33,477 nucleotides of DNA from Chloroflexota bacterium. Lineage in GTDB: Bacteria > Chloroflexota > Dehalococcoidia > Lucifugimonadales > Lucifugimonadaceae. Where the stretch lies: NCBI GenBank assembly GCA_002718455.1, contig PBER01000001.1:20095-53571 (forward strand). The letters run 5' to 3'. Shown here piece by piece: positions 19,303-27,747 of this stretch. The position numbers and the translations under genes were made by a program. The stretch's first letter is position 1. Every line of letters begins with the position of its first letter. The notes under the pieces are model-generated. The model was not told the origin of the DNA, ran no database searches, and worked only from the letters and a program-made list of their open reading frames with translations.

Positions 19303-19992
19303 ATGATTAAAAAAGTAGATTTACCCGATTCGTGGCTGAATTTGATTATTGATGAATTCCATAAAGGATATATGGATGACATCAAAAAGATGATAATTGA
19401 AAATAAAAAAAAAGGTATTATCATATATCCTCCCAGTTCTAAAATATTTAATGCCTTTAAATTGACCGAATTTAATCTAATTAAAGTAGTGATTTTAGGT
19501 CAAGATCCTTATCATCAGGAAGGACAAGCTCATGGTCTTAGTTTTTCTGTACCAACAAATATTCCACCGCCTCCATCTTTGATAAATATTTACAAAGAAT
19601 TGTCTGTAGATATGGATTCTCATTTTGATAATAGCAACGGAAATTTAGATTCATGGGCTAAACAAGGAGTTTTTTTGTTAAACACAACTTTAACAGTACA
19701 AAAAGGGAAGCCTCTTTCACACAGTAAAATAGGTTGGAACTTATTCACAGATAGAGTTATTGAAGTCATTAGTAATAATAAAGAAAAAGTAGTATTTATA
19801 TTATGGGGTATGCAAGCTCAATCTAAAAAACATCTCATAGATAAAAATAAGCATCTCATCTTAGAATCCGCTCATCCTTCTCCTCTATCAGCTCATCGAG
19901 GCTTTTTTGGGAGTAAACCATTTTCAAGAACAAATCATTATTTGGCTTCAAATGATTTAAAAATGATTGAATGGACAAATTTTGACTTGTAA
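19303..19992 (+). CDS. ung: Uracil-DNA glycosylase family 1
   Basis: VVILGQDPYHQEGQAHGLSFSVP, GVFLLNTTLTV, ILESAHPSPLSAHRGFFGSKPFSRTN. Confidence 0.97.
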   Translation: MIKKVDLPDSWLNLIIDEFHKGYMDDIKKMIIENKKKGIIIYPPSSKIFNAFKLTEFNLIKVVILGQDPYHQEGQAHGLSFSVPTNIPPPPSLINIYKELSVDMDSHFDNSNGNLDSWAKQGVFLLNTTLTVQKGKPLSHSKIGWNLFTDRVIEVISNNKEKVVFILWGMQAQSKKHLIDKNKHLILESAHPSPLSAHRGFFGSKPFSRTNHYLASNDLKMIEWTNFDL

Positions 19993-20024
19993 TTATATTT
20001 TTTATTTATAATTATTTATAATTC

Positions 20025-20093
20025 GAATATATGAAGGGAACTGAAAACATTGTCAGTTTTTTATAAAAGGTATTTAGTTCCCTTCATATATTC
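20025..20093 (+). promoter_or_regulatory. Long inverted repeat/hairpin in the ung-RRM intergenic region
   Basis: GAATATATGAAGGGAACT (20025-20042) and AGTTCCCTTCATATATTC (20076-20093) are exact reverse complements. Confidence 0.8.
20039..20062 (+). terminator. Terminator-like hairpin nested in the larger inverted repeat
   Basis: AACTGA...TCAGTT stem (20039-20044/20053-20058) running into a six-T tract at 20057-20062. Confidence 0.5.
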
Positions 20094-20126
20094 AAAAAAT
20101 GCACTTTTATTTGTGTATTTTTTGAA
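20091..20126 (+). promoter_or_regulatory. Second hairpin upstream of the RRM gene
   Basis: TTCAAAAAATGCAC (20091-20104) pairs with GTGTATTTTTTGAA (20113-20126), 13 Watson-Crick pairs plus one G-U; 8-nt loop. Confidence 0.75.
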
Positions 20127-20197
20127 TAAAAAATGTTCTAATAGTTAAGTGTTAAAAAAACTACACACATGAAACAGTTTTATTTAAGGATAATTAA

Positions 20198-20446
20198 TTG
20201 GATATTTATGTTGGTAACATACCCTGGAAAGTTAATGATAACGATCTAAAAGAGTTGTTTTCACAGTACGGGGATGTTGAAAGTGCGAAAATTATAAAAT
20301 ACAGAGATTCAAACCGATCTAAGGGTTTTGGTTTCGTAGAAATGGATGATGACGGTGCTGAAAAAGCAATTGAAGCCCTAGAAGGATTTGAGATGGAAGG
20401 AAGACCTTTAAAGGTAAATCAATCTAAAGGGAAAAGTCCTGAATAA
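20198..20446 (+). CDS. RRM-domain RNA-binding protein (TTG start)
   Basis: MDIYVGNIPWKVNDNDLKELFSQYGDVESAKII...SKGFGFVEMDDDGAEKAIEALEG: RNP2 (IYVGNI) and RNP1 (KGFGFVEM); SD AAGGA 7 nt before TTG. Confidence 0.93.
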   Translation: MDIYVGNIPWKVNDNDLKELFSQYGDVESAKIIKYRDSNRSKGFGFVEMDDDGAEKAIEALEGFEMEGRPLKVNQSKGKSPE

Positions 20447-20776
20447 TTCTTTCAAAATTTGAGAGTCAACTAATAGATATTAGATATCTATAATTGATAA
20501 GAAAAATCATAAAAATCAATAACCAATAGGCCTTTAGGTAAAAAGAAAAAATCTAAAATCAATTGGTACTTTAGTCAGTCATAGTTTTTCTATACCCTCC
20601 TAATCTTTAGTTTAGGATTATTATCTTTTATACTAATCAGAACTTATGGTGTAGTTACACTTTTATCTATTTGATTTTTATCATTCATATATTTCATAGT
20701 AAAGAAAAAGACAACCTAATTGCACATTTTAATCTCATTGTTATATCATGTAGTTTCTATATAAATTTTATGAAGA

Positions 20777-20932
20777 ATGAAATCAAAAAGAAAATCATTA
20801 ATAATAAAGAATTCCAAGATCATCTACAAAGATCAAAACGGAAAAACAGTTGATAAAGAAAGCTGGTTAAAAATAAGTGAAAACAAACCTTATTTCATTT
20901 ATGATATTAAAGATTTTAGAACAGTATATTAG
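20777..20932 (+). CDS. Possible small protein, 51 aa
   Basis: ATG ORF MKSKRKSLIIKNSKIIYKDQNGKTVDKESWLKISENKPYFIYDIKDFRTVY*; below the track length cutoff; protein-like composition but no convincing SD. Confidence 0.35.
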   Translation: MKSKRKSLIIKNSKIIYKDQNGKTVDKESWLKISENKPYFIYDIKDFRTVY

Positions 20933-20950
20933 ATATCTACCAAATTTGAT

Positions 20951-21703
20951 TTATAAAATTTGACTTAGAAAAAGCTTAGTTCTTTCTTCTTGAGGGTTAT
21001 TAAAAAAGTGATCGGGAGTCCCTTCTTCAACAATGAGTCCCTCATCAAAAAATAAAAAGCGATCAGCAACTTCTCTAGCAAAACCCATTTCATGAGTAAC
21101 GCATATCATTGTCATTCCTGATTGAGCCAATTCAATCATAACATCCAAAACTTCTTTTATCATTTCAGGGTCTAAAGCAGATGTAGGTTCATCAAATAAC
21201 ATTATTTTTGGTTGCATAGCTAAAGCTCTTGCTATAGCTACTCTTTGTTGTTGCCCTCCTGATAATTGAGCTGGATATTTTTCAGCCTGTTCTGGAATCC
21301 CAACTCTTTCCAAGAGACTCATCGCCAATTCTTCTGATTCACTTTTTGATAATTTTTTTACTTTTTGAGGTGCCAAAGTTATATTTCTCAAAACAGAAAG
21401 ATGAGGGAAAAGATTAAATTGTTGAAAAACCATTCCCACTTGACCTCTTATCACATCACGATTTTTGACATCATCATTTAAAGGGATGCCATTAACCGTA
21501 ATTTCACCTGAGTTATGTTCTTCAAGTCCATTTATTGTTCTAATAAAAGTAGACTTCCCCGAACCAGACGGTCCTAAGACCACTACAACTTCTCCTTCAT
21601 ATATATTAGCAGTAATTCCTTTCAAAGCTTGAAAATCACCAAAAGATTTTGTAATACCTTTAGCCTCTACAGAAATTTTCTTTTTAGATACCTTTTTTTT
21701 CAT
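20951..21703 (-). CDS. aapP: Amino-acid ABC transporter ATP-binding protein
   Basis: Walker [10 protein letters not shown], signature [15 protein letters not shown], Walker [17 protein letters not shown]-loop VTHEMGFA. Confidence 0.93.
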   Translation of the reverse strand: MKKKVSKKKISVEAKGITKSFGDFQALKGITANIYEGEVVVVLGPSGSGKSTFIRTINGLEEHNSGEITVNGIPLNDDVKNRDVIRGQVGMVFQQFNLFPHLSVLRNITLAPQKVKKLSKSESEELAMSLLERVGIPEQAEKYPAQLSGGQQQRVAIARALAMQPKIMLFDEPTSALDPEMIKEVLDVMIELAQSGMTMICVTHEMGFAREVADRFLFFDEGLIVEEGTPDHFFNNPQEERTKLFLSQIL

Positions 21704-21728
21704 TGCAAATCTCCTTATTTACGAATAT

Positions 21729-22880
21729 TTAAATATTTAGTTTTTTCTCTATAGTTCTACTTATTTGTGAAAGTACTAGTGAAACTACCCAAAATAACAA
21801 AGCAACCACAGCTAATGATTCTATACTTTTACCAAAAAATGCTTGTTGCTGTTCAGGGATCAGTCTACCAATTCTTAGAAGGTCAGTTATAGCCAAAATA
21901 AATACCAAAGAAGTATCTTTAAAAATAGCTATGAAAGTACTTACTACTGTAGGAATTACAATTCTTATGGCTTGTGGTAAAACTATGAAAATAGTAGTTG
22001 ATATTGAATTGATCCCCAGTGCAAAGGATGCTTCTTCTTGTCCCTTAGGAATAGATTGTAAGCCTCCTCTAATAACCTCAGCAATATAAGCACTTGCAAA
22101 AAGGGACAAAACTATCATTGCTCTAACAACAATGTTTATGTCACTTAGTCCAAATAGGTTAGGTAAAAATTTCGGCAATACAAACCAGGCCAACAGCAAC
22201 CAGGCAACTAAAGGAGCTCCCCTAATCACTTCAATATATACAGTTGATACTAATTTAATTAATTTGTAAGAGCTCGCTCTACCCAGGGCCAATAAAATAC
22301 CTAAAGGGAATCCTGCAAAAATTGCTATGGCTGCTAGAATTAAATTAATCATAAATCCACCCCAAAGAGTCATTTTAGGACCATCCAGAATATTTAATAT
22401 CAAAAAACAAATAGGTAATAATATAATCCAAGAAATCATAATTATTTTTGACACAATATTCTTTAATTTTGAATTCTTAGACCTGTGTCCTAAATAAAAG
22501 AAAACAATGGAAATAAACATAATTAATAACACATATAATACGGTATTTTTTGTAGTAAAAATTAAAAATGGTATAAGAAGTAACAAAATATAAAAAATTG
22601 AACCTTTTATATTAATCTTGAACCAAAAAGAAATGGATATTGTCATCAATATAGACGTTAGAGAAAATATAGTCCAAATCCTCCAAATTTCTTCTTGAGG
22701 CATTAATCCTGTCAGCATTAATTGTCTGTTAACCATGATAAGAGTCCAATCAGAATTTAATATAAAAGATATAACTGTCGATAAAACAAAATAAATAAAT
22801 AACACACCAGTTATAGTCATAGCAACATCCAACTTAGTTCCAAAAAAATTTTCTCTTATCCAATTTAATAAAATCATCAA
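21729..22880 (-). CDS. aapM: General L-amino acid ABC transporter permease, AapM-like
   Basis: GFPLGILLALGRAS, YIEVIRGAPLVAWL, EVIRGGLQSIPKGQEEASFALGI, LPQAIRIVIPT. Confidence 0.92.
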   Translation of the reverse strand: MMILLNWIRENFFGTKLDVAMTITGVLFIYFVLSTVISFILNSDWTLIMVNRQLMLTGLMPQEEIWRIWTIFSLTSILMTISISFWFKINIKGSIFYILLLLIPFLIFTTKNTVLYVLLIMFISIVFFYLGHRSKNSKLKNIVSKIIMISWIILLPICFLILNILDGPKMTLWGGFMINLILAAIAIFAGFPLGILLALGRASSYKLIKLVSTVYIEVIRGAPLVAWLLLAWFVLPKFLPNLFGLSDINIVVRAMIVLSLFASAYIAEVIRGGLQSIPKGQEEASFALGINSISTTIFIVLPQAIRIVIPTVVSTFIAIFKDTSLVFILAITDLLRIGRLIPEQQQAFFGKSIESLAVVALLFWVVSLVLSQISRTIEKKLNI

Positions 22881-24100
22881 GCACCTATCCTAGTCACTCG
22901 ACGGTTAATTATGTTCATTATCAAAGAAATTATCAAACTCAGAGTTAAATAAGTAATTAATATTAATACAAACATTGGTAATGCATGGCCTGCGTTATTC
23001 ATAATCGTACGAGATACCATAAATAAATCAGGATATGCTATGGCAACAGACAAACTAGAATTTTTTGTCAGGTTGAGATACTGATTAGTTAGTGGAGGAA
23101 TAATGGAACGTAGAGCCTGTGGCAAAATAATTAATGTTATCCTTTGATAAGTATTCAACCCTAGAGCCATTGCTGCTTCTGTCTGGCCTATGGGCAAACT
23201 CTGAATACTTCCCCGTACAATTTCTGTAATAAAAGTCCCTGTGTACAAAACTAATGCAAATAAAATTGCGGCAAATTGTGGAGTTAATGCGAATCCTCCA
23301 CTTTGAATATAGGTCCCATGTTGATTTATATTTACTTCTGGAACGTTAAAAGAGAGCTTCATAGATAAAGCAAAAAAAGAAATTATTGCAATGACAACAA
23401 AAGTAAAAAAGGATATTAAATTAGGAGAGAAAAGATCAACATGTTCTTCTTTATATTTGAATAATCTAGATCTAAGAATTAATGAAATGATTAGTCCCAA
23501 CAATAGAATTAAAGACCATAATGAACCATTTTCATTGCTAGAAATAATTGGTAAATAAATTCCTCTATTTGACCAAACAGAAAGGCCTCCAAATGTTAAT
23601 GCTTTAGAAATATGAGGCAATTGTAATAAAAGAAGCTGCCAAAAAATTATTTGAACAAGCAAGGGGGTGTTTCTAATAAACTCTACATAACCTGTTGAGA
23701 TTTTATTGATCAAAAAGTTAGGAGAAAGTCTCGCCAAGCCCATAAAAATACCTAGGATTGTAGCTAAAACTATACCTACTAGACTAACTCTTATAGTATT
23801 GATTACTCCAGCAAAATATCCCATCCATCTACTATCATTACTATTATAATCAATAATGAAAGTATGACTTAGCCCAAATCCAGCTCTACTTGATAAATGC
23901 CCAAATCCTAACTCGAGATTTAATGCTTTATCAACAACATAAAAAAACAATAGTAATAAGAATATTCCAAAAACAAATTGAATAAAAAATCTTCTAAAGT
24001 TTCTGTTTCTAATTAATAAACTTAGTTTCTTCTTTATTGAATCTTCAGATTTAAATTGGGTAAATAAACTAGAGGGCATAGTTACAACATACAGGGTCAC
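22877..24100 (-). CDS. aapQ: General L-amino acid ABC transporter permease, AapQ-like (start more likely about 24079)
   Basis: GFGHLSSRAGFGL, YVEFIRNTPLLVQI, EIVRGSIQSLPIGQTEAAMALGL, LPQALRSIIPPLTNQYLNLTKNSSL. The track start lies inside an intercistronic hairpin. Confidence 0.92.
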   Translation of the reverse strand: MTLYVVTMPSSLFTQFKSEDSIKKKLSLLIRNRNFRRFFIQFVFGIFLLLLFFYVVDKALNLELGFGHLSSRAGFGLSHTFIIDYNSNDSRWMGYFAGVINTIRVSLVGIVLATILGIFMGLARLSPNFLINKISTGYVEFIRNTPLLVQIIFWQLLLLQLPHISKALTFGGLSVWSNRGIYLPIISSNENGSLWSLILLLGLIISLILRSRLFKYKEEHVDLFSPNLISFFTFVVIAIISFFALSMKLSFNVPEVNINQHGTYIQSGGFALTPQFAAILFALVLYTGTFITEIVRGSIQSLPIGQTEAAMALGLNTYQRITLIILPQALRSIIPPLTNQYLNLTKNSSLSVAIAYPDLFMVSRTIMNNAGHALPMFVLILITYLTLSLIISLIMNIINRRVTRIGA

Positions 24101-24120
24101 ATAACTAAATGCGACCCTGT
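24091..24120 (-). promoter_or_regulatory. Intercistronic hairpin between aapJ and aapQ
   Basis: ACAGGGTCACAT (24091-24102) / ATGCGACCCTGT (24109-24120): 12-bp stem with one mismatch/wobble, 6-nt loop, no following T-tract on the minus strand. Confidence 0.7.
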
Positions 24121-24142
24121 ATTTTATTATGCAAAATTATTT

Positions 24143-25222
24143 TTATCTAAATGGAGGTGCGTAAATCAAACCACCATCTGTCCATTGAGCATTTAGACTG
24201 CCTTCTCTAGTTAAACCTAGTGGCACTAAATGTCTGTCATACACTTCACCGTAGTTACCTACTTGGTAAAGTACATTTTGCATGAAATCAGCAGAAATTC
24301 CAAATCCGAAATCTTGCACTTCTCCGCCTTCAAAGCCCACACCAAGTAATCTTGCCATACCTGGATCTGCAGGGTTTGCAGCCATAGAAGATACATTAGC
24401 ACTTGTGATGCCACTTTCTTCTGCTTGCATCATACCAAATACTACCCACTGAACAACGTCATACAATTCACTGTCGTTATCTCTTGTCAAAGGACCAAGG
24501 GGTTCTTTAGACAAAGTCTCAGCAAGTACCACTAAAGCTTCAGGACCACCAGAAGCAGCTGGGAAACCAGCTCTCTTTGAAGCTAATCCTGATTTATCAG
24601 TAGTCCAACCTTCACATTGTTTTGCTTCAAATGCAGCCTGTAAAGGATCATTTGTTTCAAAAGTCAGTGGAGTATAAGGAATACCAGAACCTGTAAATCT
24701 ATCATCTAGATTAAGTTCAGTGGTTGTTCCTTGTAAAACACAGACGGTAGCTCCAGACATAGACTCAATTGAATCATATCCACTGTCAGCATATACCATC
24801 ATTCCTTGTCCATCATAGAAAGTAGGTGCTGTAAAATCATTACCTAAATCTCTATCTCTACTCGCAGTCCAAGTAGTGTTTCTAATCAATACGTCAACTT
24901 CACCTGAACCAAGAGCTTCAAATCTTGCAGATGCGGTTAACGGTGTATATTCTACTTTGCTTGCGTCGCCAAGTATAGCAGCAGCTATAGCTTTACAGAA
25001 ATCTATATCAAAACCTTCAAATGCACCATCCGGAGTAACAACTCCAAAACCAGTAAGATTATCATTAACTCCACAATTCAACGTGCCTCGGTCTTTGATT
25101 ACCTCAAGAGTATTAGAAGATGCTTCGGAAGATCCACTAGATGTAGATTCATCAGAACAAGCAGCAAGTACGAATAAAACAGCAAATAGACTTATTATGC
25201 CTATCAACCTAAATTTAAACAT
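24143..25222 (-). CDS. aapJ: General L-amino acid ABC transporter substrate-binding lipoprotein, AapJ-like
   Basis: Start reassigned to the ATG at 25222 (MFKFRLIG...VLAACSDES lipobox) behind AGGAG; body has LEVIKDRGTLNCGVNDNLTGFGVVTPDGAFEGFDIDFCKAIAAA. Confidence 0.92.
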   Translation of the reverse strand: MFKFRLIGIISLFAVLFVLAACSDESTSSGSSEASSNTLEVIKDRGTLNCGVNDNLTGFGVVTPDGAFEGFDIDFCKAIAAAILGDASKVEYTPLTASARFEALGSGEVDVLIRNTTWTASRDRDLGNDFTAPTFYDGQGMMVYADSGYDSIESMSGATVCVLQGTTTELNLDDRFTGSGIPYTPLTFETNDPLQAAFEAKQCEGWTTDKSGLASKRAGFPAASGGPEALVVLAETLSKEPLGPLTRDNDSELYDVVQWVVFGMMQAEESGITSANVSSMAANPADPGMARLLGVGFEGGEVQDFGFGISADFMQNVLYQVGNYGEVYDRHLVPLGLTREGSLNAQWTDGGLIYAPPFR

Positions 25223-25311
25223 ATCTTTCTCCTTTTTATGTTTGTAAAACCACCAGGAGTGACACCAGCTGCCGTAAATTGGTACGGGATTCACCGATAG
25301 GTTCTCGGCTC
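25223..25311 (-). promoter_or_regulatory. GC-rich structured 5' leader of aapJ; riboswitch/cis-regulatory RNA candidate
   Basis: Minus-strand leader gagccgagaacctatcggtgaatcccgtaccaatttacggcagctggtgtcactcctggtggttttacaaacataaaaaggagaaagat-ATG, with short helices CCGA/UCGG and CCGU/ACGG and CUCCU complementary to the SD AGGAG. Confidence 0.5.
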
Positions 25312-25362
25312 ATTATATTACAAAAAAAATAAAAAATAAACAATTGTAATAATCTAGTTTAT

Positions 25363-26292
25363 TTATAAGAAGATTGGTTGTGACCATGCTTTAGTTCCAT
25401 CAGAAGAAATGACAACTAATCTATAATAATTTTTTGCACCATTGATTTGCATATCAATTTGATCATTTTCATCTTCAAAAAAAGTTAATCCATTATTATG
25501 GATGATTTTAATTGTATATTTTGATTTTTTTGAAGAATCCTCTATTTCTATTTTCACATTTATTCTATTCTTAGATAATTCTAATTTTGAAAATTTTACT
25601 CCACTACTTGAGTAAAATTGCCCAGATCTCATAGCATTAATAATATTTTCTTGACTCAATTTGTTTGCATTTACCATCAACCAACCTCTACCTGGGTTAG
25701 ATCGGTTAGCTGAGAATTCTTCATTAAAATGATGTGAATCATCAGTTGCTACACCATAAATCAATTTTCCATGACTTAACACATCATCCCATATCTCTTC
25801 AGTAGACATTGAATAAAGAGATCCATCGTTATTAGCTGACATATGGCCATTAAACACTTCAAAAGCCCACGTATCTCCAGAATGCTTAATATCTTCTGAA
25901 GTTAGCCACCATTGATAATTAGGATGATTGATACTAGACAACCCATTTTGTTCTTTAATTTTATCAACGATGTCATTTATTGCATCTATGTTATTTTCAT
26001 ATGCACCTGGCATTATTACTTTATTAATTCCAATTCCATTAATGTGAAGTGCTGCGGGTTTAGAATCTATTTCTCTTATGGTAATTTCTTCTCCAGGTAT
26101 TAACAAGGGCCATTTCTTAGGGACTTTTTTATCTTCGTCTAAAATAGTCAGATGATTATGATCTGACAAAACCAAAAAATCGTAATTATTTTTTTTGTAC
26201 CATTTAGAAACGTGATCAGGAGAACTGTCACCATCGCTATTCGTAGTGTGAGTGTGGATGTTCCCTTTGAACCAAGGCATAATTCTATCCAA
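25363..26292 (-). CDS. PHP-domain metal-dependent phosphoesterase (CehA/McbA-like)
   Basis: FKGNIHTHTTNSDGDSSPDHVSKWYKKNNYDFLVLSDHNH, SSINHPNY, YGVATDDSHHF. Confidence 0.85.
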   Translation of the reverse strand: MDRIMPWFKGNIHTHTTNSDGDSSPDHVSKWYKKNNYDFLVLSDHNHLTILDEDKKVPKKWPLLIPGEEITIREIDSKPAALHINGIGINKVIMPGAYENNIDAINDIVDKIKEQNGLSSINHPNYQWWLTSEDIKHSGDTWAFEVFNGHMSANNDGSLYSMSTEEIWDDVLSHGKLIYGVATDDSHHFNEEFSANRSNPGRGWLMVNANKLSQENIINAMRSGQFYSSSGVKFSKLELSKNRINVKIEIEDSSKKSKYTIKIIHNNGLTFFEDENDQIDMQINGAKNYYRLVVISSDGTKAWSQPIFL

Positions 26293-26356
26293 TCTTTCGT
26301 TTTTGTAATTAAATATGATTTTTTTCAGAATAACATTAAGATAATATGTTTACGGT

Positions 26357-27664
26357 ATGATGAGAGCAATATTAAGGCCATTTGTAAGATTCCCTATATT
26401 ATCCGGGGGGGTTCTTATTTCTTTAATATTATTGGGAATTTTTGCTCCTATAATCGCCCCCTATGATCCCTATATTGGAGATATTAGAGTCAGACTTCAA
26501 AAACCAGGGATCGTTAGTGGAAACATGAATCAAAACAACTACGATTTGATTCAAACCAAAGATCAAGTTGACGAAATGCCAGAATGGATGAGAGCATATT
26601 CAACAGAAGATACGAATGAATCAAAAATGACAATTCATAAAGGAGAAAAGGGAATCATTGAATTTTATATGGGTCCTGGTCTTTCATTTGTGGATGAAAA
26701 TAGGAACGGAACTCATACTGACGACGTAAGTTTTGATATTTTTTCTGAAAATTGTCTGGGACAATCAAAAAATTATTGTCCGAAACCCGATATTAAATTC
26801 ACTAAAGTTTATAAAAAGGAATCTGTTGGATATATAGAATATGTTGCTAATGAAGATATAGTGGATGATTTAAATGATATTATTTCAATTGATATAAACG
26901 CTATAAGGGGAGACACAAAAAAATGGCCTTGGTGGCCTTCTGGATTGCATTTGTTAGGAACAGATCAAATAGGTAGAGATTACTTTTCAAGATTAATTTA
27001 TGGAGGCAGATGGAATTTGAGTCTAATGTTAATTACTGGTGTTGTGGGAAGTATAGTCGGAGCATCTTTAGGCATGATAAGTGGGTGGACCGCATTTCAA
27101 CCAAATGGCAGATGGGTAATCGATGAAATAATTTTGCGTATAGTCGACATCACAAGTGTAGTGCCTATATTACTGATAGCTATAATGACCACCTTAGTTT
27201 TGGGAAATAACATATGGGTTTTCGTAATTATATTAACTCTTTTTACTTGGCAAAATTTCGTCAGAATTATAAGAGCTAAAACTCTTACTTTGAGAACACT
27301 CGAATATGTTAATATGGCTAAAATATCTGGTGCTAGCACTTTTAGAATATTAAGAACTCACATTTTACCTTCTCACCTAAATGATATTATGGTTATTGCA
27401 ACTTATAATTGTGCGTTGATTATTACCCTAGAGGCAGTTATGTGTTTTTTTGAAATAGCAATTCCAAGACATTGGACTGCTTGGGGTAATATGATGAAAT
27501 TAGCTTCTGAATATTGGAATTATGGAGAGTTTTCTGGAACATATCCATATAGATATCAAATGTTGATCCCGAGTGGTTTAGTAATTATAACGGTCTTATC
27601 TTTGAATTTTCTAGGAGATTGGGCAAGAGATAAGTTAGATCCGAAATTAAGAGAGTTTGAATAG
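26357..27664 (+). CDS. OppC/DppC-like ABC transporter permease with an enlarged extracytoplasmic insertion
   Basis: N-terminal TM, APYDPYIGD; then about 140 aa; LLGTDQIGRDYFSRLIYGGRWNLSLML; EYVNMAKISGASTFRILRTHILPSHL (EAA loop). Confidence 0.87.
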   Translation: MMRAILRPFVRFPILSGGVLISLILLGIFAPIIAPYDPYIGDIRVRLQKPGIVSGNMNQNNYDLIQTKDQVDEMPEWMRAYSTEDTNESKMTIHKGEKGIIEFYMGPGLSFVDENRNGTHTDDVSFDIFSENCLGQSKNYCPKPDIKFTKVYKKESVGYIEYVANEDIVDDLNDIISIDINAIRGDTKKWPWWPSGLHLLGTDQIGRDYFSRLIYGGRWNLSLMLITGVVGSIVGASLGMISGWTAFQPNGRWVIDEIILRIVDITSVVPILLIAIMTTLVLGNNIWVFVIILTLFTWQNFVRIIRAKTLTLRTLEYVNMAKISGASTFRILRTHILPSHLNDIMVIATYNCALIITLEAVMCFFEIAIPRHWTAWGNMMKLASEYWNYGEFSGTYPYRYQMLIPSGLVIITVLSLNFLGDWARDKLDPKLREFE

Positions 27665-27747
27665 CATTAATTTAATAACATTAATGATTTTATCTTCATT
27701 ATTTGTCTTTTAGTTTTAACATAGATTTCATATAAACTATAGTTAGC

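Noticed and set aside
20671-20853. 60-aa track ORF in the RRM-aapP gap
   Set aside because: Low-complexity hydrophobic/AT-driven translation without an SD; the overlapping 51-aa frame at 20777 is more protein-like.
24876-25247. 123-aa ORF antisense to aapJ
   Set aside because: Shadow ORF of the AapJ coding region; aapJ is strongly supported.
25223-25294. N-terminal extension of AapJ (MNPVPIYGSWCHSWWFYKHKKEKD) or a Trp/Cys-rich leader peptide
   Set aside because: The extension would precede a clean lipoprotein signal (MFKFRLIG...LAAC) with its own SD AGGAG 6 nt before ATG. The GTG-started extension has no SD and the bases look like structured RNA. A leader peptide cannot be fully excluded, but it lacks its own stop before aapJ.
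26212-26466. 84-aa ORF spanning the PHP/OppC-like divergent region
   Set aside because: Overlaps two real genes and has no domain; the overlap region is promoter DNA.
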